Assembly: GCA_902464295.1 (NCBI GenBank)
Contig: CABQIW010000001.1
Coordinates: 1 to 64,000 of the forward strand
Source: an uncultured Eggerthella sp.
GTDB taxonomy: Bacteria > Actinomycetota > Coriobacteriia > Coriobacteriales > Eggerthellaceae
Reading direction: 5' to 3'
Length of the DNA: 64,000 bases
Shown here: positions 26,655 through 35,583 of the stretch, one piece after another
Layout: every line of letters starts with the position of its first letter
Position numbering within the stretch: the stretch's first letter is position 1
Notes under the pieces: generated by a model
Seen by the model: the letters and a program-made list of their open reading frames with translations, nothing else
Databases searched by the model: none
Told to the model about the DNA's origin: nothing
Position numbers and translations under genes: made by a program

Positions 26655-28832
26655 ATGAAAAAAGTCACTAGAACATTCGAACTCTACGGGAAAGAGTACT
26701 CCCTCTCCACTGGTGAGCTTGCCAAGCAGGCATCCGGTGCAGTGGTCGTCACTCAGGGCGATACCACCGTGCTCGTAACGGCGGTCATCTCGCAGTCTGA
26801 GAAGGACTACGATTTCTTCCCCCTTACCGTCGATTTCATCGAGAAGATGTATGCGGTCGGCCGTATCCCGGGAGGATATCTCAAGCGCGAGGCGAAGCCT
26901 TCTGATCATGGCATCCTCACTGCGCGCATGATCGACCGTCCGATCCGTCCTGGTTTCGCTGATGGCTTCAAGCAGGAAGTGCACATCGTAGCAACGCCGC
27001 TCGTGCTCGATACGCAAGATCTGCCCGATTGCATCTCCGTTATGGGCGCTTCTGCCGCGCTCATGTGCGCAAGCGCTCCGTTCGATGGCCCTGCTGCCTG
27101 CGTACGCATCGGTCGCAATATCGAGACGGGCGAATTCATCGTGAATCCTACCGTTGAAGAGGATGAGAATTCCGATCTTGAACTCACCATCGCGGGTACC
27201 GCCGACTATATCTCCATGGTCGAAGCTGGCGCTCAAGAGATCTCTGAAGAGGATATGCTCGCTGCGATGACCTTTGGCCAGGAAGCCATCAAAGCATTCT
27301 GTGAAGAGCAGAGCGCATTCCTTGCTGAGGTCGCTCCTGAGCCGCGCGAATGGCCGGTTCACGTTGCGGATCCTTCCATCGCTGCTCGTATCGAGCCATT
27401 CTTCGACCAGATGAGCGCTGCGCTCAAAGACGCTGATAAGCACGCTCGCATGGCTAAGGTCGACGAACTCAAAGCTTCTATCAAGGAAAATGAGTTCACC
27501 GAAGAGGAGCGCGCCGCTTGGGGCTCCGACATCGCTGCTGAGCTCAAGTCGCTCGAAAAGCACGCCATGCGCGCGATGGTCATCGAAACGGGTGAACGTG
27601 CCGATGGTCGTACCTCGACCGAGATCCGTCCGCTCCATATCGTTGCAGGCTATCTGCCGCGCGTTCATGGTTCTGGCCTCTTCCAGCGCGGCCAGACCCA
27701 AGCGCTTTCCGTCTGTACGCTCGGTATGCTCAATGAATGGCAGCGCCTCGACACCATCTGGCCTGAAGAGGGCAAGCGCTACATGCATCAGTACAACTTC
27801 CCGCCATATTGCACGGGTGAGGTTGGCCGCATGGGTGCACCGAAGCGCCGCGAAGTCGGTCATGGTGCGCTCGCTGAACGTGCGCTCATCCCGGTCCTTC
27901 CGAGCGAAGACGAGTTCCCGTATTCCATCCGTGTCGTTTCTGAGGTGCTCGAGTCGAACGGTTCTTCCTCTATGGCTTCTACCTGCGGTTCTACGCTGGC
28001 GCTCATGGATGCTGGTGTGCCTATCAAGGCTCCGGTCGCTGGTATCGCGATGGGTCTCATCAAGGAAGGTGACGACATCGTCATCCTCTCCGATATCCAA
28101 GGCTTAGAAGACTTCTTGGGCGATATGGACTTCAAGGTTTGCGGTACCGAAAAGGGCATCACCGCACTTCAGATGGACAATAAGGCACGTGGCCTCTCGG
28201 TCGATATCCTCGCTCGCGCGCTCAATCAGGCTAAAGAAGGTCGCGCGTTCATCATGAACGCGATGCTCGAAGCTATCGATGCTCCGCGCAACGAGCTCTC
28301 GCCCTATGCTCCGCATATCGAGACCATCCATATCCCGGTCGATAAGATCCGCGACGTCATCGGCACGGGCGGTAAGGTCATCCGTGGTCTTCAGGAAGAG
28401 ACCGGCGCAACCATCGAAGTGCAGGAAGACGGCACCGTACACGTTGCTTCCACCAACGCTGAGAGCGGCAATGCTGCTCGTGAAGCGATCCTTGGCATCG
28501 TGAAGGTTCCTGAAGTGGGAGAGGTCTACGAAGGCGAAGTGGTCGGCATCAAGGACTTCGGTGCGTTCATCCGCCTTACTCCTGGTAAGGATGGCCTGCT
28601 CCATATCTCGCGCATGGCCAATGGTCGCGTAGCGAAGGTCGAAGATGTGATGAACATCGGCGATATCGTGAAGGTCGAGGTCATCGAAGTGGGCGACAAT
28701 GGCAAGATCTCGCTCGATCGTCTCGACAAGCCTGATGTGAAGAGCGATGGGCCGCGTCCTGGTCAGGGTTTCAACAACCATGGCAAGGAGAACGGAAACG
28801 GCAATCGTAAACCGCGCCGTCGCCACAATTAG
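26655..28832 (+). CDS. pnp: polyribonucleotide nucleotidyltransferase (PNPase)
   Basis: Phosphorolytic 3'-5' exoribonuclease, 725 residues. Two RNase PH domains (about 10-230 and 310-550) flank an all-helical domain. The N half has YAVGRIPGGYLKREAKPSD and ARMIDRPIRPGF; the second core has FQRGQTQALSVCTLG, ESNGSSSMASTCGSTLALMD and DIQGLEDFLGDMDFKVCGT. KH domain (VIGTGGKVIRGLQEETGA) and S1 domain (GVVKDFGAFI-like, with GKDGLLHISRMA) complete it, followed by a basic, Asn-rich tail. The frame is open 27 codons upstream, but homology starts at ATG 26655. Confidence 0.98.
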   Translation: MKKVTRTFELYGKEYSLSTGELAKQASGAVVVTQGDTTVLVTAVISQSEKDYDFFPLTVDFIEKMYAVGRIPGGYLKREAKPSDHGILTARMIDRPIRPGFADGFKQEVHIVATPLVLDTQDLPDCISVMGASAALMCASAPFDGPAACVRIGRNIETGEFIVNPTVEEDENSDLELTIAGTADYISMVEAGAQEISEEDMLAAMTFGQEAIKAFCEEQSAFLAEVAPEPREWPVHVADPSIAARIEPFFDQMSAALKDADKHARMAKVDELKASIKENEFTEEERAAWGSDIAAELKSLEKHAMRAMVIETGERADGRTSTEIRPLHIVAGYLPRVHGSGLFQRGQTQALSVCTLGMLNEWQRLDTIWPEEGKRYMHQYNFPPYCTGEVGRMGAPKRREVGHGALAERALIPVLPSEDEFPYSIRVVSEVLESNGSSSMASTCGSTLALMDAGVPIKAPVAGIAMGLIKEGDDIVILSDIQGLEDFLGDMDFKVCGTEKGITALQMDNKARGLSVDILARALNQAKEGRAFIMNAMLEAIDAPRNELSPYAPHIETIHIPVDKIRDVIGTGGKVIRGLQEETGATIEVQEDGTVHVASTNAESGNAAREAILGIVKVPEVGEVYEGEVVGIKDFGAFIRLTPGKDGLLHISRMANGRVAKVEDVMNIGDIVKVEVIEVGDNGKISLDRLDKPDVKSDGPRPGQGFNNHGKENGNGNRKPRRRHN

Positions 28833-28855
28833 TCAGAACATGGCATAGAGCGAAT

Positions 28856-28888
28856 AAGCCCCTCACGTCTTTTGGTGAGGGGCTTTTT
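28856..28888 (+). terminator. Rho-independent terminator of pnp
   Basis: A perfect 11-bp stem, AAGCCCCTCAC / GTGAGGGGCTT, with an 8-base loop and TTTTT. Confidence 0.93.
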
Positions 28889-28975
28889 GTCGTTCTTCAC
28901 CGGCAGCACTTCGCGCGTCTGTGCGCTTTGTCGTACACTACTATTCAAACCTATTTCGCAAGGAAAGAGGATTCG

Positions 28976-29227
28976 ATGTATAGCTATAAAACGAGCGGTG
29001 TCTGTGCTCGCACGATCAATTTCGATATCGATGATAACGGCACCATCACGGCCGTTGAATTTGACGGCGGTTGCAATGGGAACCAAACAGGGATTTCGCG
29101 TTTGGTAGTGGGGAAGCCTGCTGAAGAGATCATTTCGATCTTGAAGGGCACCACCTGCGGCAAACGTCCCACGAGCTGTCCCGATCAACTTGCCATCGCA
29201 CTTCAAGAAGCGATCGATGCATTGTAG
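28976..29227 (+). CDS. TSCPD domain protein
   Basis: Small protein of 83 residues consisting of a single TSCPD domain: FDGGCNGNQTGISRLVVGK, then the TTCGKRPTSCPDQLAIALQ signature with three conserved Cys. The stand-alone domain family is uncharacterised; the same domain is fused to some ribonucleotide reductases, where it may bind metal. ATG 28976 has GAGG 6 bases upstream. It lies 47 bases before dapB. No function can be assigned. Confidence 0.85.
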   Translation: MYSYKTSGVCARTINFDIDDNGTITAVEFDGGCNGNQTGISRLVVGKPAEEIISILKGTTCGKRPTSCPDQLAIALQEAIDAL

Positions 29228-29274
29228 ATGATCGTTCAAGCGTATAGATCCACTATCTAGTCTAAGGAGACCTC

Positions 29275-30036
29275 ATGATCAAAGTTGCCGTAGCAGGCTA
29301 TTCAGGAAGGATGGGCTCTGCCGTTGTTGATGCGGTGAGCGCAGCAGACGATATGGAGGTCGTGTGCGGTATCGATCCGTACATGACCGATCAGGATTTC
29401 GCGGTCTATCGCACGATCAATGAAGCGATCGCTGAATCAAGCTTCGATGTGCTCGTCGATTTCACCCAACCCGACGTTGTTGCGAAAACGCTTGCAGTGG
29501 CACTTCCTGCTGGCATCGATTGCGTGGTCGGCACCACGGGCATGACGCAGGACACCTTGCAAGAGCTCGCATCGAGCGCTGCCGATGGAGCTTGCCTGTT
29601 CTACGCTCCGAACTTCACCACGGGTGCTGTGCTGATGATGGAGTTCGCTAAGATCGCAGCACCTTATTTCCCTGAGGCTGAGATCATCGAATTCCACCAT
29701 GCTAATAAGAAGGATGCTCCTTCTGGTACTGCAGTACGCACAGCTGAGATCATCCAGGAGTCTCGTGGTCGCGATAGTGTCGCTCCAGGCAAAGAGACCG
29801 AGAACGCTGGCTGCGAAGGTGCGCGTGGTGCCGAAGTGGCAGGCGTTCCCGTTCATTCGGTGCGCTCCATGGGTTATGTAGCTTCGCAGGAGGTCGTCTT
29901 CGGCTCGATGGGACAGACGCTCACGATCCGTCACGATTCATGGGATCGCACCTCTTACATGCCAGGTGTCTTGCTCGGCATTCGCAATGTTGGCGCACAG
30001 CATGGTCTTATTGTCGGTTTAGAGAACTTCATGTAA
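29275..30036 (+). CDS. dapB: 4-hydroxy-tetrahydrodipicolinate reductase
   Basis: NAD(P)H-dependent reductase of the lysine/diaminopimelate pathway. Rossmann start KVAVAGYSGRMGSAVVDAV; VGTTGM; active-site EIIEFHHANKKDAPSGTA; C-terminal GMNVGA-like region seen as LLGIRNVGAQHGLIVGLENFM. The 253 residues are normal. AAGGAGA precedes the ATG. With dapA it supplies meso-diaminopimelate for peptidoglycan and lysine. Confidence 0.96.
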   Translation: MIKVAVAGYSGRMGSAVVDAVSAADDMEVVCGIDPYMTDQDFAVYRTINEAIAESSFDVLVDFTQPDVVAKTLAVALPAGIDCVVGTTGMTQDTLQELASSAADGACLFYAPNFTTGAVLMMEFAKIAAPYFPEAEIIEFHHANKKDAPSGTAVRTAEIIQESRGRDSVAPGKETENAGCEGARGAEVAGVPVHSVRSMGYVASQEVVFGSMGQTLTIRHDSWDRTSYMPGVLLGIRNVGAQHGLIVGLENFM

Positions 30037-30048
30037 GAGTTGCGCACT

Positions 30049-30068
30049 GCTCATGCCATAATATGAGC
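30049..30068. repeat. short inverted repeat between dapB and dapA
   Basis: GCTCAT/ATGAGC with an 8-base AT-rich loop. No T-run follows. It could be an operator or a processing hairpin; weak evidence. Confidence 0.35.
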
Positions 30069-30138
30069 AACGATCGAGTGACAATCATTTCGCTCGTATC
30101 TATTTGTGCGCGTAACGGCTCGTAGTTAGGAGATAGCA

Positions 30139-31041
30139 ATGTCAGCAGCAACAGCGCCTCGTTTTGGTCGTATGATTCCCGCAATGGTCACCCCGTTCGA
30201 CGAGAACCTTGATCTCGACCTCAAACAAGCGCGTGCGTTGGCTCGTCGTCTTGTTGAGAACGGTGCCGATGCGCTCATCATCAATGGCACCACCGGCGAA
30301 AGCCCTACGGTGTTCTACCCGCAGAAGATGAAGCTCTTCGAAGCGGTCGTCTCTGAGATCGATGGGGAAGTACCTGTTATCGCTAACGTGGGCGACAACT
30401 GCACGGCTGACACGGTCGATTTCGCGCAAGATGTGCAAAAGCTTGGTGTGGATGGCTTCATGCTCGTGGTCCCTTACTACAACAAGCCTCCGCAAGAAGG
30501 CCTCTACCAGCATTTCAAGACCATTGCAGAGAGCATCGATCTTCCGTGCATCCTCTACAACATCCCTGGTCGATGCGTTATCAACATGACCGCAGAAACG
30601 ACCCTTCGCCTTGCGAACGAAGTGGATAATATCGTCGCGATCAAAGAAGCATCGGGCAATCTCGAACAGGTTGCAGCTATCCTGGCTGGTGCGCCAGAAG
30701 GCTTCGAGGTGTACTCAGGAGACGACGCCCTTACCTACGACATCATGAAGCTCGGTGGCGCTGGTGTTATTTCCACTATTGGAAACGTCGCACCCGATCG
30801 CATGAAGGAGATCGTCGATCTCTGTGCAGCGGGAGATTTCGAAGCAGCTGCGAAGGCTAACGAAGCCCTTCTTCCACTCATGAATGAGCTGTTCATCACC
30901 TCTAATCCCATCATGGTGAAAGAGGCTTTGAATCTGCTCGGATTCCCGGTTGGCGGCGTGCGTTTGCCGCTCGTCAACGCAACAGCTGAACAATCAGCCG
31001 AACTCGCAGAAGTAATGCGCCAAGTTGGCGTTTTGAAGTAA
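30139..31041 (+). CDS. dapA: 4-hydroxy-tetrahydrodipicolinate synthase
   Basis: Condenses pyruvate with aspartate semialdehyde, the entry step to lysine/DAP. TIM barrel with AMVTPFDENLDLD, NGTTGESPTV, the catalytic Tyr in VVPYYNKPPQEGLYQHF, the Schiff-base Lys in VAIKEASGNLEQ, and YSGDDALTYD. The 300 residues are normal. TAGGAG lies upstream of the ATG. dapB lies 102 bases upstream on the same strand. Confidence 0.97.
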   Translation: MSAATAPRFGRMIPAMVTPFDENLDLDLKQARALARRLVENGADALIINGTTGESPTVFYPQKMKLFEAVVSEIDGEVPVIANVGDNCTADTVDFAQDVQKLGVDGFMLVVPYYNKPPQEGLYQHFKTIAESIDLPCILYNIPGRCVINMTAETTLRLANEVDNIVAIKEASGNLEQVAAILAGAPEGFEVYSGDDALTYDIMKLGGAGVISTIGNVAPDRMKEIVDLCAAGDFEAAAKANEALLPLMNELFITSNPIMVKEALNLLGFPVGGVRLPLVNATAEQSAELAEVMRQVGVLK

Positions 31042-31054
31042 CCATCTATACAAG

Positions 31055-31093
31055 AAACAGCACGTCCGAGCGCACAAGGGCGTGCTGTTTAGA
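31055..31093 (+). terminator. possible terminator or stem-loop between dapA and rnj
   Basis: A 10-bp perfect stem AAACAGCACG (31055-31064) / CGTGCTGTTT (31081-31090) with a 16-base loop, but only three T at its end. It may be a weak terminator or stabilising structure. Confidence 0.5.
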
Positions 31094-31104
31094 AATGAGA
31101 GGAA

Positions 31105-32952
31105 ATGGCGCAACAAAAGACAGAATCGAAAAACCAGAACAAACGTAACAATGAAACTGTCAAGCACGTTCAGCTTGAACGGAAGCGCCCCAAGCTTTCC
31201 AAGGTAAATGGCTCAAAGCAGGGCAACAATAAATCGAACAACCAAAACAAGAAGAACGGCAATCGCAGGCCGAAGCAGAATCAGACCAAACGCGATCCTA
31301 AAGCAACGCTGCGCATCATCCCCTTAGGCGGACTCGATGCGATCGGCAAGAACATGACGGTCTTCGAATGCAAGAACGACATGGTGCTCGACGATGCGGG
31401 CCTTATGTTTCCCGATGATGATCATCCGGGCATCGATCTTATTCTGCCAGATTACACCTATGTGCTCGAGAACGCCGATAAGCTGCGTGGCATCATCATC
31501 ACGCATGGCCACGAAGATCACACGGGTGCTCTGCCATACCTTCTGAAGGATCTGGGCAAGCAAGTGCCGATCTATGCGACCAAGCTCACGCTCGGCCTCA
31601 TCGAAGGCAAGCTTAAAGAGCATAAGATCAAGAACGCGAAGCTTTGCGAGATCAAGCCGGGGCAGACGATCGATCTTGGATGCATCAAGGCAGAATTCTT
31701 CGCGGTGAACCATTCTATCCCTGATGCTGTGGGCGTATTCTATCGTTCTCCTGCAGGCAACGTGCTCCATATGGGCGATTTTAAGCTCGATCAATCGCCG
31801 ATCGATGGCGTTCAGACCGATTTTGCAGCTCTGGCACGCTTCGCCAAAGAGGGCGTCGATCTTATGCTCTCCGACTCGACGAACGCAACGAACCCCAACT
31901 TCACGCCTTCAGAAGCTGAAGTGGGCAAAGCGCTCGATCGTATCATCTCAGGTGCGAAGGGACGAGTGATCGTTGCTTCGTTCGCTTCGCATATTCATCG
32001 TATGCAGCAGATCTGCGATGCAGCTGTGAAGAACGGGCGCAAGGTCGCCGTCACGGGACGCTCGATGGTCCAGAATACCGATATCGCGCGCCGTCTGGGC
32101 TACCTCAACATCTCCGATAAGGACATCATCGATGCATACGATCTGAAGGGGATGCCGCCCGATAGCTATGTGGTCATGTGCACTGGCTCTCAAGGCGAGC
32201 CGCTTTCAGCGCTGGCACGTATCGCCGGGGGCAACCATAAGACCATCTCGATCGATGAAGGCGACACCGTCATCATCTCAGCAACGCCGGTTCCGGGCAA
32301 CGAGAAAGCGGTCACGCGTGTGGTGAACTCGCTCGCGAAGATCGGTGCGGATGTCTACGACAAATCGCGCGCATGCGTGCATGTGTCTGGTCATGCGGGT
32401 GCTGAAGAGCTCAAGCTCGTTTTGTCCATCGTGCGCCCTCAAGCGTTCTTGCCGGTTCACGGTGAAGCGACCCATTTGCGCGCACATGCCAATCTCGCTG
32501 AAGCAACGGGTGTTTCGCCTGAAGATGTCTTCATCCTTGAGAACGGTGAATCGATCGAACTGAGCTCTAAGGGGATCAAGATCGGCGAATCGGTGCCGAG
32601 CGGCATCGTACTTGTTGATGGTCTTTCTGTGGGCGACACGTCCGAAATGGTGCTCCATGAGCGTTCGAGCCTCGGTGCGCAAGGGGTGGCGAGCATCGCG
32701 TGTGCCGTGAATAGAAAGAGCCGTTCACTGGTAACGCCTGTTCTTGTCGAGATGCATGGCATTCCTGGCGGTGATGATCCTGAACTGGTGAAAGCGGTGA
32801 GCAAAGCGGTCTCGAATGCGATACAGCGTTCGCTCTCGAAGGAAGAGCCGCCGCGCGAAACGCGCAAGATCGCTCGAAGTGCGCTGCTTTCCGTGCTTTG
32901 GGAACGCACGAACCAGCGGCCGCTTGTCATCGTGAATATCCTTGAGCTTTAG
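31105..32952 (+). CDS. rnj: ribonuclease J
   Basis: Metallo-beta-lactamase/beta-CASP RNase with 5'-3' exo- and endonuclease activity in mRNA decay and rRNA processing. Residues 1-68 are a Lys/Asn/Gln-rich basic extension. The catalytic core follows: RIIPLGGLDAIGKNMTVFE, metal motif THGHEDHTGALPYLL (His134-His139), VLHMGDFKLDQ, LSDSTNATNP, and the beta-CASP motifs with CTGSQGEPLSAL and HVSGHAGAEELK. The C-terminal domain closes the 615 residues. AGAGGAA precedes the ATG. dapA-rnj adjacency is also the Bacillus order. Confidence 0.96.
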   Translation: MAQQKTESKNQNKRNNETVKHVQLERKRPKLSKVNGSKQGNNKSNNQNKKNGNRRPKQNQTKRDPKATLRIIPLGGLDAIGKNMTVFECKNDMVLDDAGLMFPDDDHPGIDLILPDYTYVLENADKLRGIIITHGHEDHTGALPYLLKDLGKQVPIYATKLTLGLIEGKLKEHKIKNAKLCEIKPGQTIDLGCIKAEFFAVNHSIPDAVGVFYRSPAGNVLHMGDFKLDQSPIDGVQTDFAALARFAKEGVDLMLSDSTNATNPNFTPSEAEVGKALDRIISGAKGRVIVASFASHIHRMQQICDAAVKNGRKVAVTGRSMVQNTDIARRLGYLNISDKDIIDAYDLKGMPPDSYVVMCTGSQGEPLSALARIAGGNHKTISIDEGDTVIISATPVPGNEKAVTRVVNSLAKIGADVYDKSRACVHVSGHAGAEELKLVLSIVRPQAFLPVHGEATHLRAHANLAEATGVSPEDVFILENGESIELSSKGIKIGESVPSGIVLVDGLSVGDTSEMVLHERSSLGAQGVASIACAVNRKSRSLVTPVLVEMHGIPGGDDPELVKAVSKAVSNAIQRSLSKEEPPRETRKIARSALLSVLWERTNQRPLVIVNILEL

Positions 32953-33010
32953 TCTATAATTCATACAGAAACCTTTATCACACTATTAAACGCACTACAG
33001 AAAGGTTTAC

Positions 33011-35566
33011 ATGGCCAGGCAGCCCGACAATCGCTCGCGCGGAGCCTCGCAAAAAGGGAAGAGTGCTTCAACGAAACGGTCTTCTGCTCAAGGCGCGGTC
33101 AAAGGAAAACCCGGTAATTATCAAAAGCAAGCACCTCTACAACAGGGTGCTTTGCTCGATTCACGCACAAAACACGATATCGCTGGCGTGGTGCTCGCGG
33201 TGCTTGCCGTGGCGCTGTTCATCACCGCTTTGCTCCCTCCCGATGGCATGGTCACCTCCTTGCTGGGGGCGGGGCTTCATAATGCCTTCGGCATCGGGGC
33301 CTATGTGCTGCCATTTTTCCTCTTGGTAGTTGCGATCACTTATTTGCTCCGTTTCGATGCGGGCCTTGTTCCTGCGCGTACGGCGCTTGGGTCGCTCATC
33401 ATCTTCCTTACACTGCTCACGCTGCTTTCGATGCTCATGCCCAATGCTGAGGTCGATCCCAACATCGTCTTCAATCCCCTTACGCTCGTGAATTACGGCG
33501 GCTACTGCGGAGGAGCGTTTGCTTGGGTGCTCCTGCGCCTGTTCGGCTTCACGGTTTCGCTCATCATCATCGTGGGGCTTTTCGTCGTCGGCATCCTCAT
33601 CATCGGGTTCTCGATCTCTGCAGCATTCGAGCGCATACGCGATGAGCGCCGTGCGCGAGAAGAAGCAGAGGAGAGCGAAGCGGCGCTGTTCGCACGTATG
33701 AACCTTGCTCATACGCAAAACCAGCATCCGCTTGCGCGCCGCCGTCTCTCTCAGCGTATCGATCCTCGTAAGCTTGAAGGGCGCGAATCGGTGCGTCCCA
33801 CTCCTGCTCACGCTCCGCTTCCGGAAGAGGCACTCAAGACCCGTGTGCTCGACCATGAACAGGCGAAAGAAGCCCAGTCTCTCACTCGAAAGCTTGGCCC
33901 ACGCAAGCATAAGCTCTCCGATGCTCCCGAAACGCCCACAGCAGGCGCGCACGAACAGAAGACGGTCCTGCTCGATGCAGAAGAAGTGGCAGCCAAGAGC
34001 GACAAGGCCGAACAGGCAGGGAAGAAGCCGAAGAAGAAGCACCCTGTTGTCCCGAGCGCCATACCGCAGCCGCTCGATGGTTTCACGCTTCCTGATTTCA
34101 ACCTCTTGAACGTATCTTCTGCAGAGAACCAGCATGCAGAGACCGATGCCTCGCTCAAGATCGTGGCGCAGAACCTTGAAGATACGCTCCATGATTTCGG
34201 CGTCGATGCCGATGTGGTAGGGTGGGTAGCTGGCCCTACGGTCACGCTCTTCAAGGTCGATCTTCCCTCTGGTGTGCGCGTCAATCGCGTTTCGAACCTC
34301 ACTGACGACATCGCACTCGCATTAGCGTCGCCAGGTGTGCGCATCTTCGCACCGATCCCCGGTACGAACTATGTGGGTATCGAAGTTCCTAACCAGGTGC
34401 GTCAGACGGTCTATCTTGGTGATGTGCTCAAGGGCACCAAGGGCGGACCGCTCCAGATCGCGATCGGTAAGGACGTGGAGGGGGAGTGTATCGTTTCCGA
34501 TCTTGCCAAGATGCCTCACTTGCTCATCGGCGGTACCACCGGTTCAGGTAAATCAGTCTCCATCAACGCTATGATCATGTCGATCCTCATGCGCGCAACA
34601 CCTGCTGAGGTGCGCTTCATCATGATCGATCCGAAGCGCGTCGAGTTCACCCCCTATAACGGTATCCCGCACCTCTACGTTCCTGTTGTGACCGAAGCGC
34701 GTGAAGCAGCAAGTGCGCTCGCGTGGGCGGTCGCCGAAATGGAGCGCAGGCTCAAAGTGTTCTCTGGCCTTGGTGCGCGCAACATCGGTCAATACAATGC
34801 GAAGGCTCAGGAGAGCAAGAAGGCAGCCGAGAAGGATCCCGAGAACGCTGAGGTGCTCGAAGAGCTGCCCTATATCGTCATCATCATCGACGAGCTTGCC
34901 GATCTTATGATGAACGTGGGCAAAGAGGTCGAATTCTCCATCTCGCGCTTGGCGCAGCTCGCTCGTGCGGCGGGCATACACCTTATCGTCGCTACGCAGC
35001 GCCCTTCGACCAACGTGGTCACCGGTCTTATCAAGGCGAACATCACCAACCGTATCGCTTTCAACGTTGCTTCAGGCATCGACTCGCGCGTCGTGCTCGA
35101 CACGCCCGGTGCCGAAAACCTCATCGGCCTAGGAGACCTACTCCTTTCCAAGCCTGAACTAGCAAAACCTCAGCGTATCCAAGGGTGTTTCGTTTCAGAG
35201 GACGAGATCGCCGCAGTGGTGGAACACCTCAAAGAGCAGGGTGAGCCTGAGTACCATAACGACATCCTTTCCACGAACCTCATCACGCTAGGTGATTCCT
35301 CGCCTGATGGCAGCGGTTCTTCGGGCGGAGTATCGGATGATCCGCTCGTGTGGGAAGCCGCCGAGATCGTCTGCTCGACGGGTATGGGCTCCACTTCGAA
35401 TCTTCAGCGTCGATTGAGCGTTGGTTATTCCCGCGCAGGTCGTATAATGGATTTACTCGAAGCAAAAGGGATCGTTGGTCCGCCCAATGGCTCTAAACCT
35501 CGCGAAGTGCTCGTCGATTCAGTTGAACTTGAAACGATTCGCGCGTTTGAGGAAAACGATGAATAA
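33011..35566 (+). CDS. ftsK: DNA translocase FtsK/SpoIIIE
   Basis: Membrane-anchored hexameric DNA pump that clears chromosome dimers and DNA from the septum. After a basic N terminus, four or five membrane segments lie at about 55-205, then a variable charged linker (205-360). The alpha/beta motor has Walker A GGTTGSGKSVSIN (about 507), MIDPKRVEFTPYNGIPHL, Walker B IVIIIDELADLMM and ATQRPSTNVVTGLIKANI. The C-terminal gamma winged helix reads STGMGSTSNLQRRLSVGYSR for KOPS recognition. 851 residues. Confidence 0.97.
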   Translation: MARQPDNRSRGASQKGKSASTKRSSAQGAVKGKPGNYQKQAPLQQGALLDSRTKHDIAGVVLAVLAVALFITALLPPDGMVTSLLGAGLHNAFGIGAYVLPFFLLVVAITYLLRFDAGLVPARTALGSLIIFLTLLTLLSMLMPNAEVDPNIVFNPLTLVNYGGYCGGAFAWVLLRLFGFTVSLIIIVGLFVVGILIIGFSISAAFERIRDERRAREEAEESEAALFARMNLAHTQNQHPLARRRLSQRIDPRKLEGRESVRPTPAHAPLPEEALKTRVLDHEQAKEAQSLTRKLGPRKHKLSDAPETPTAGAHEQKTVLLDAEEVAAKSDKAEQAGKKPKKKHPVVPSAIPQPLDGFTLPDFNLLNVSSAENQHAETDASLKIVAQNLEDTLHDFGVDADVVGWVAGPTVTLFKVDLPSGVRVNRVSNLTDDIALALASPGVRIFAPIPGTNYVGIEVPNQVRQTVYLGDVLKGTKGGPLQIAIGKDVEGECIVSDLAKMPHLLIGGTTGSGKSVSINAMIMSILMRATPAEVRFIMIDPKRVEFTPYNGIPHLYVPVVTEAREAASALAWAVAEMERRLKVFSGLGARNIGQYNAKAQESKKAAEKDPENAEVLEELPYIVIIIDELADLMMNVGKEVEFSISRLAQLARAAGIHLIVATQRPSTNVVTGLIKANITNRIAFNVASGIDSRVVLDTPGAENLIGLGDLLLSKPELAKPQRIQGCFVSEDEIAAVVEHLKEQGEPEYHNDILSTNLITLGDSSPDGSGSSGGVSDDPLVWEAAEIVCSTGMGSTSNLQRRLSVGYSRAGRIMDLLEAKGIVGPPNGSKPREVLVDSVELETIRAFEENDE

Positions 35567-35583
35567 CTACCGGGAGGGTTACC

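Noticed and set aside
26616..28100. 494-codon open frame antisense to pnp
   Set aside because: The sense frame is unmistakable PNPase; the antisense product is Arg/Asp/His-rich with no motif, a by-product of GATC/TCGA-rich codons.
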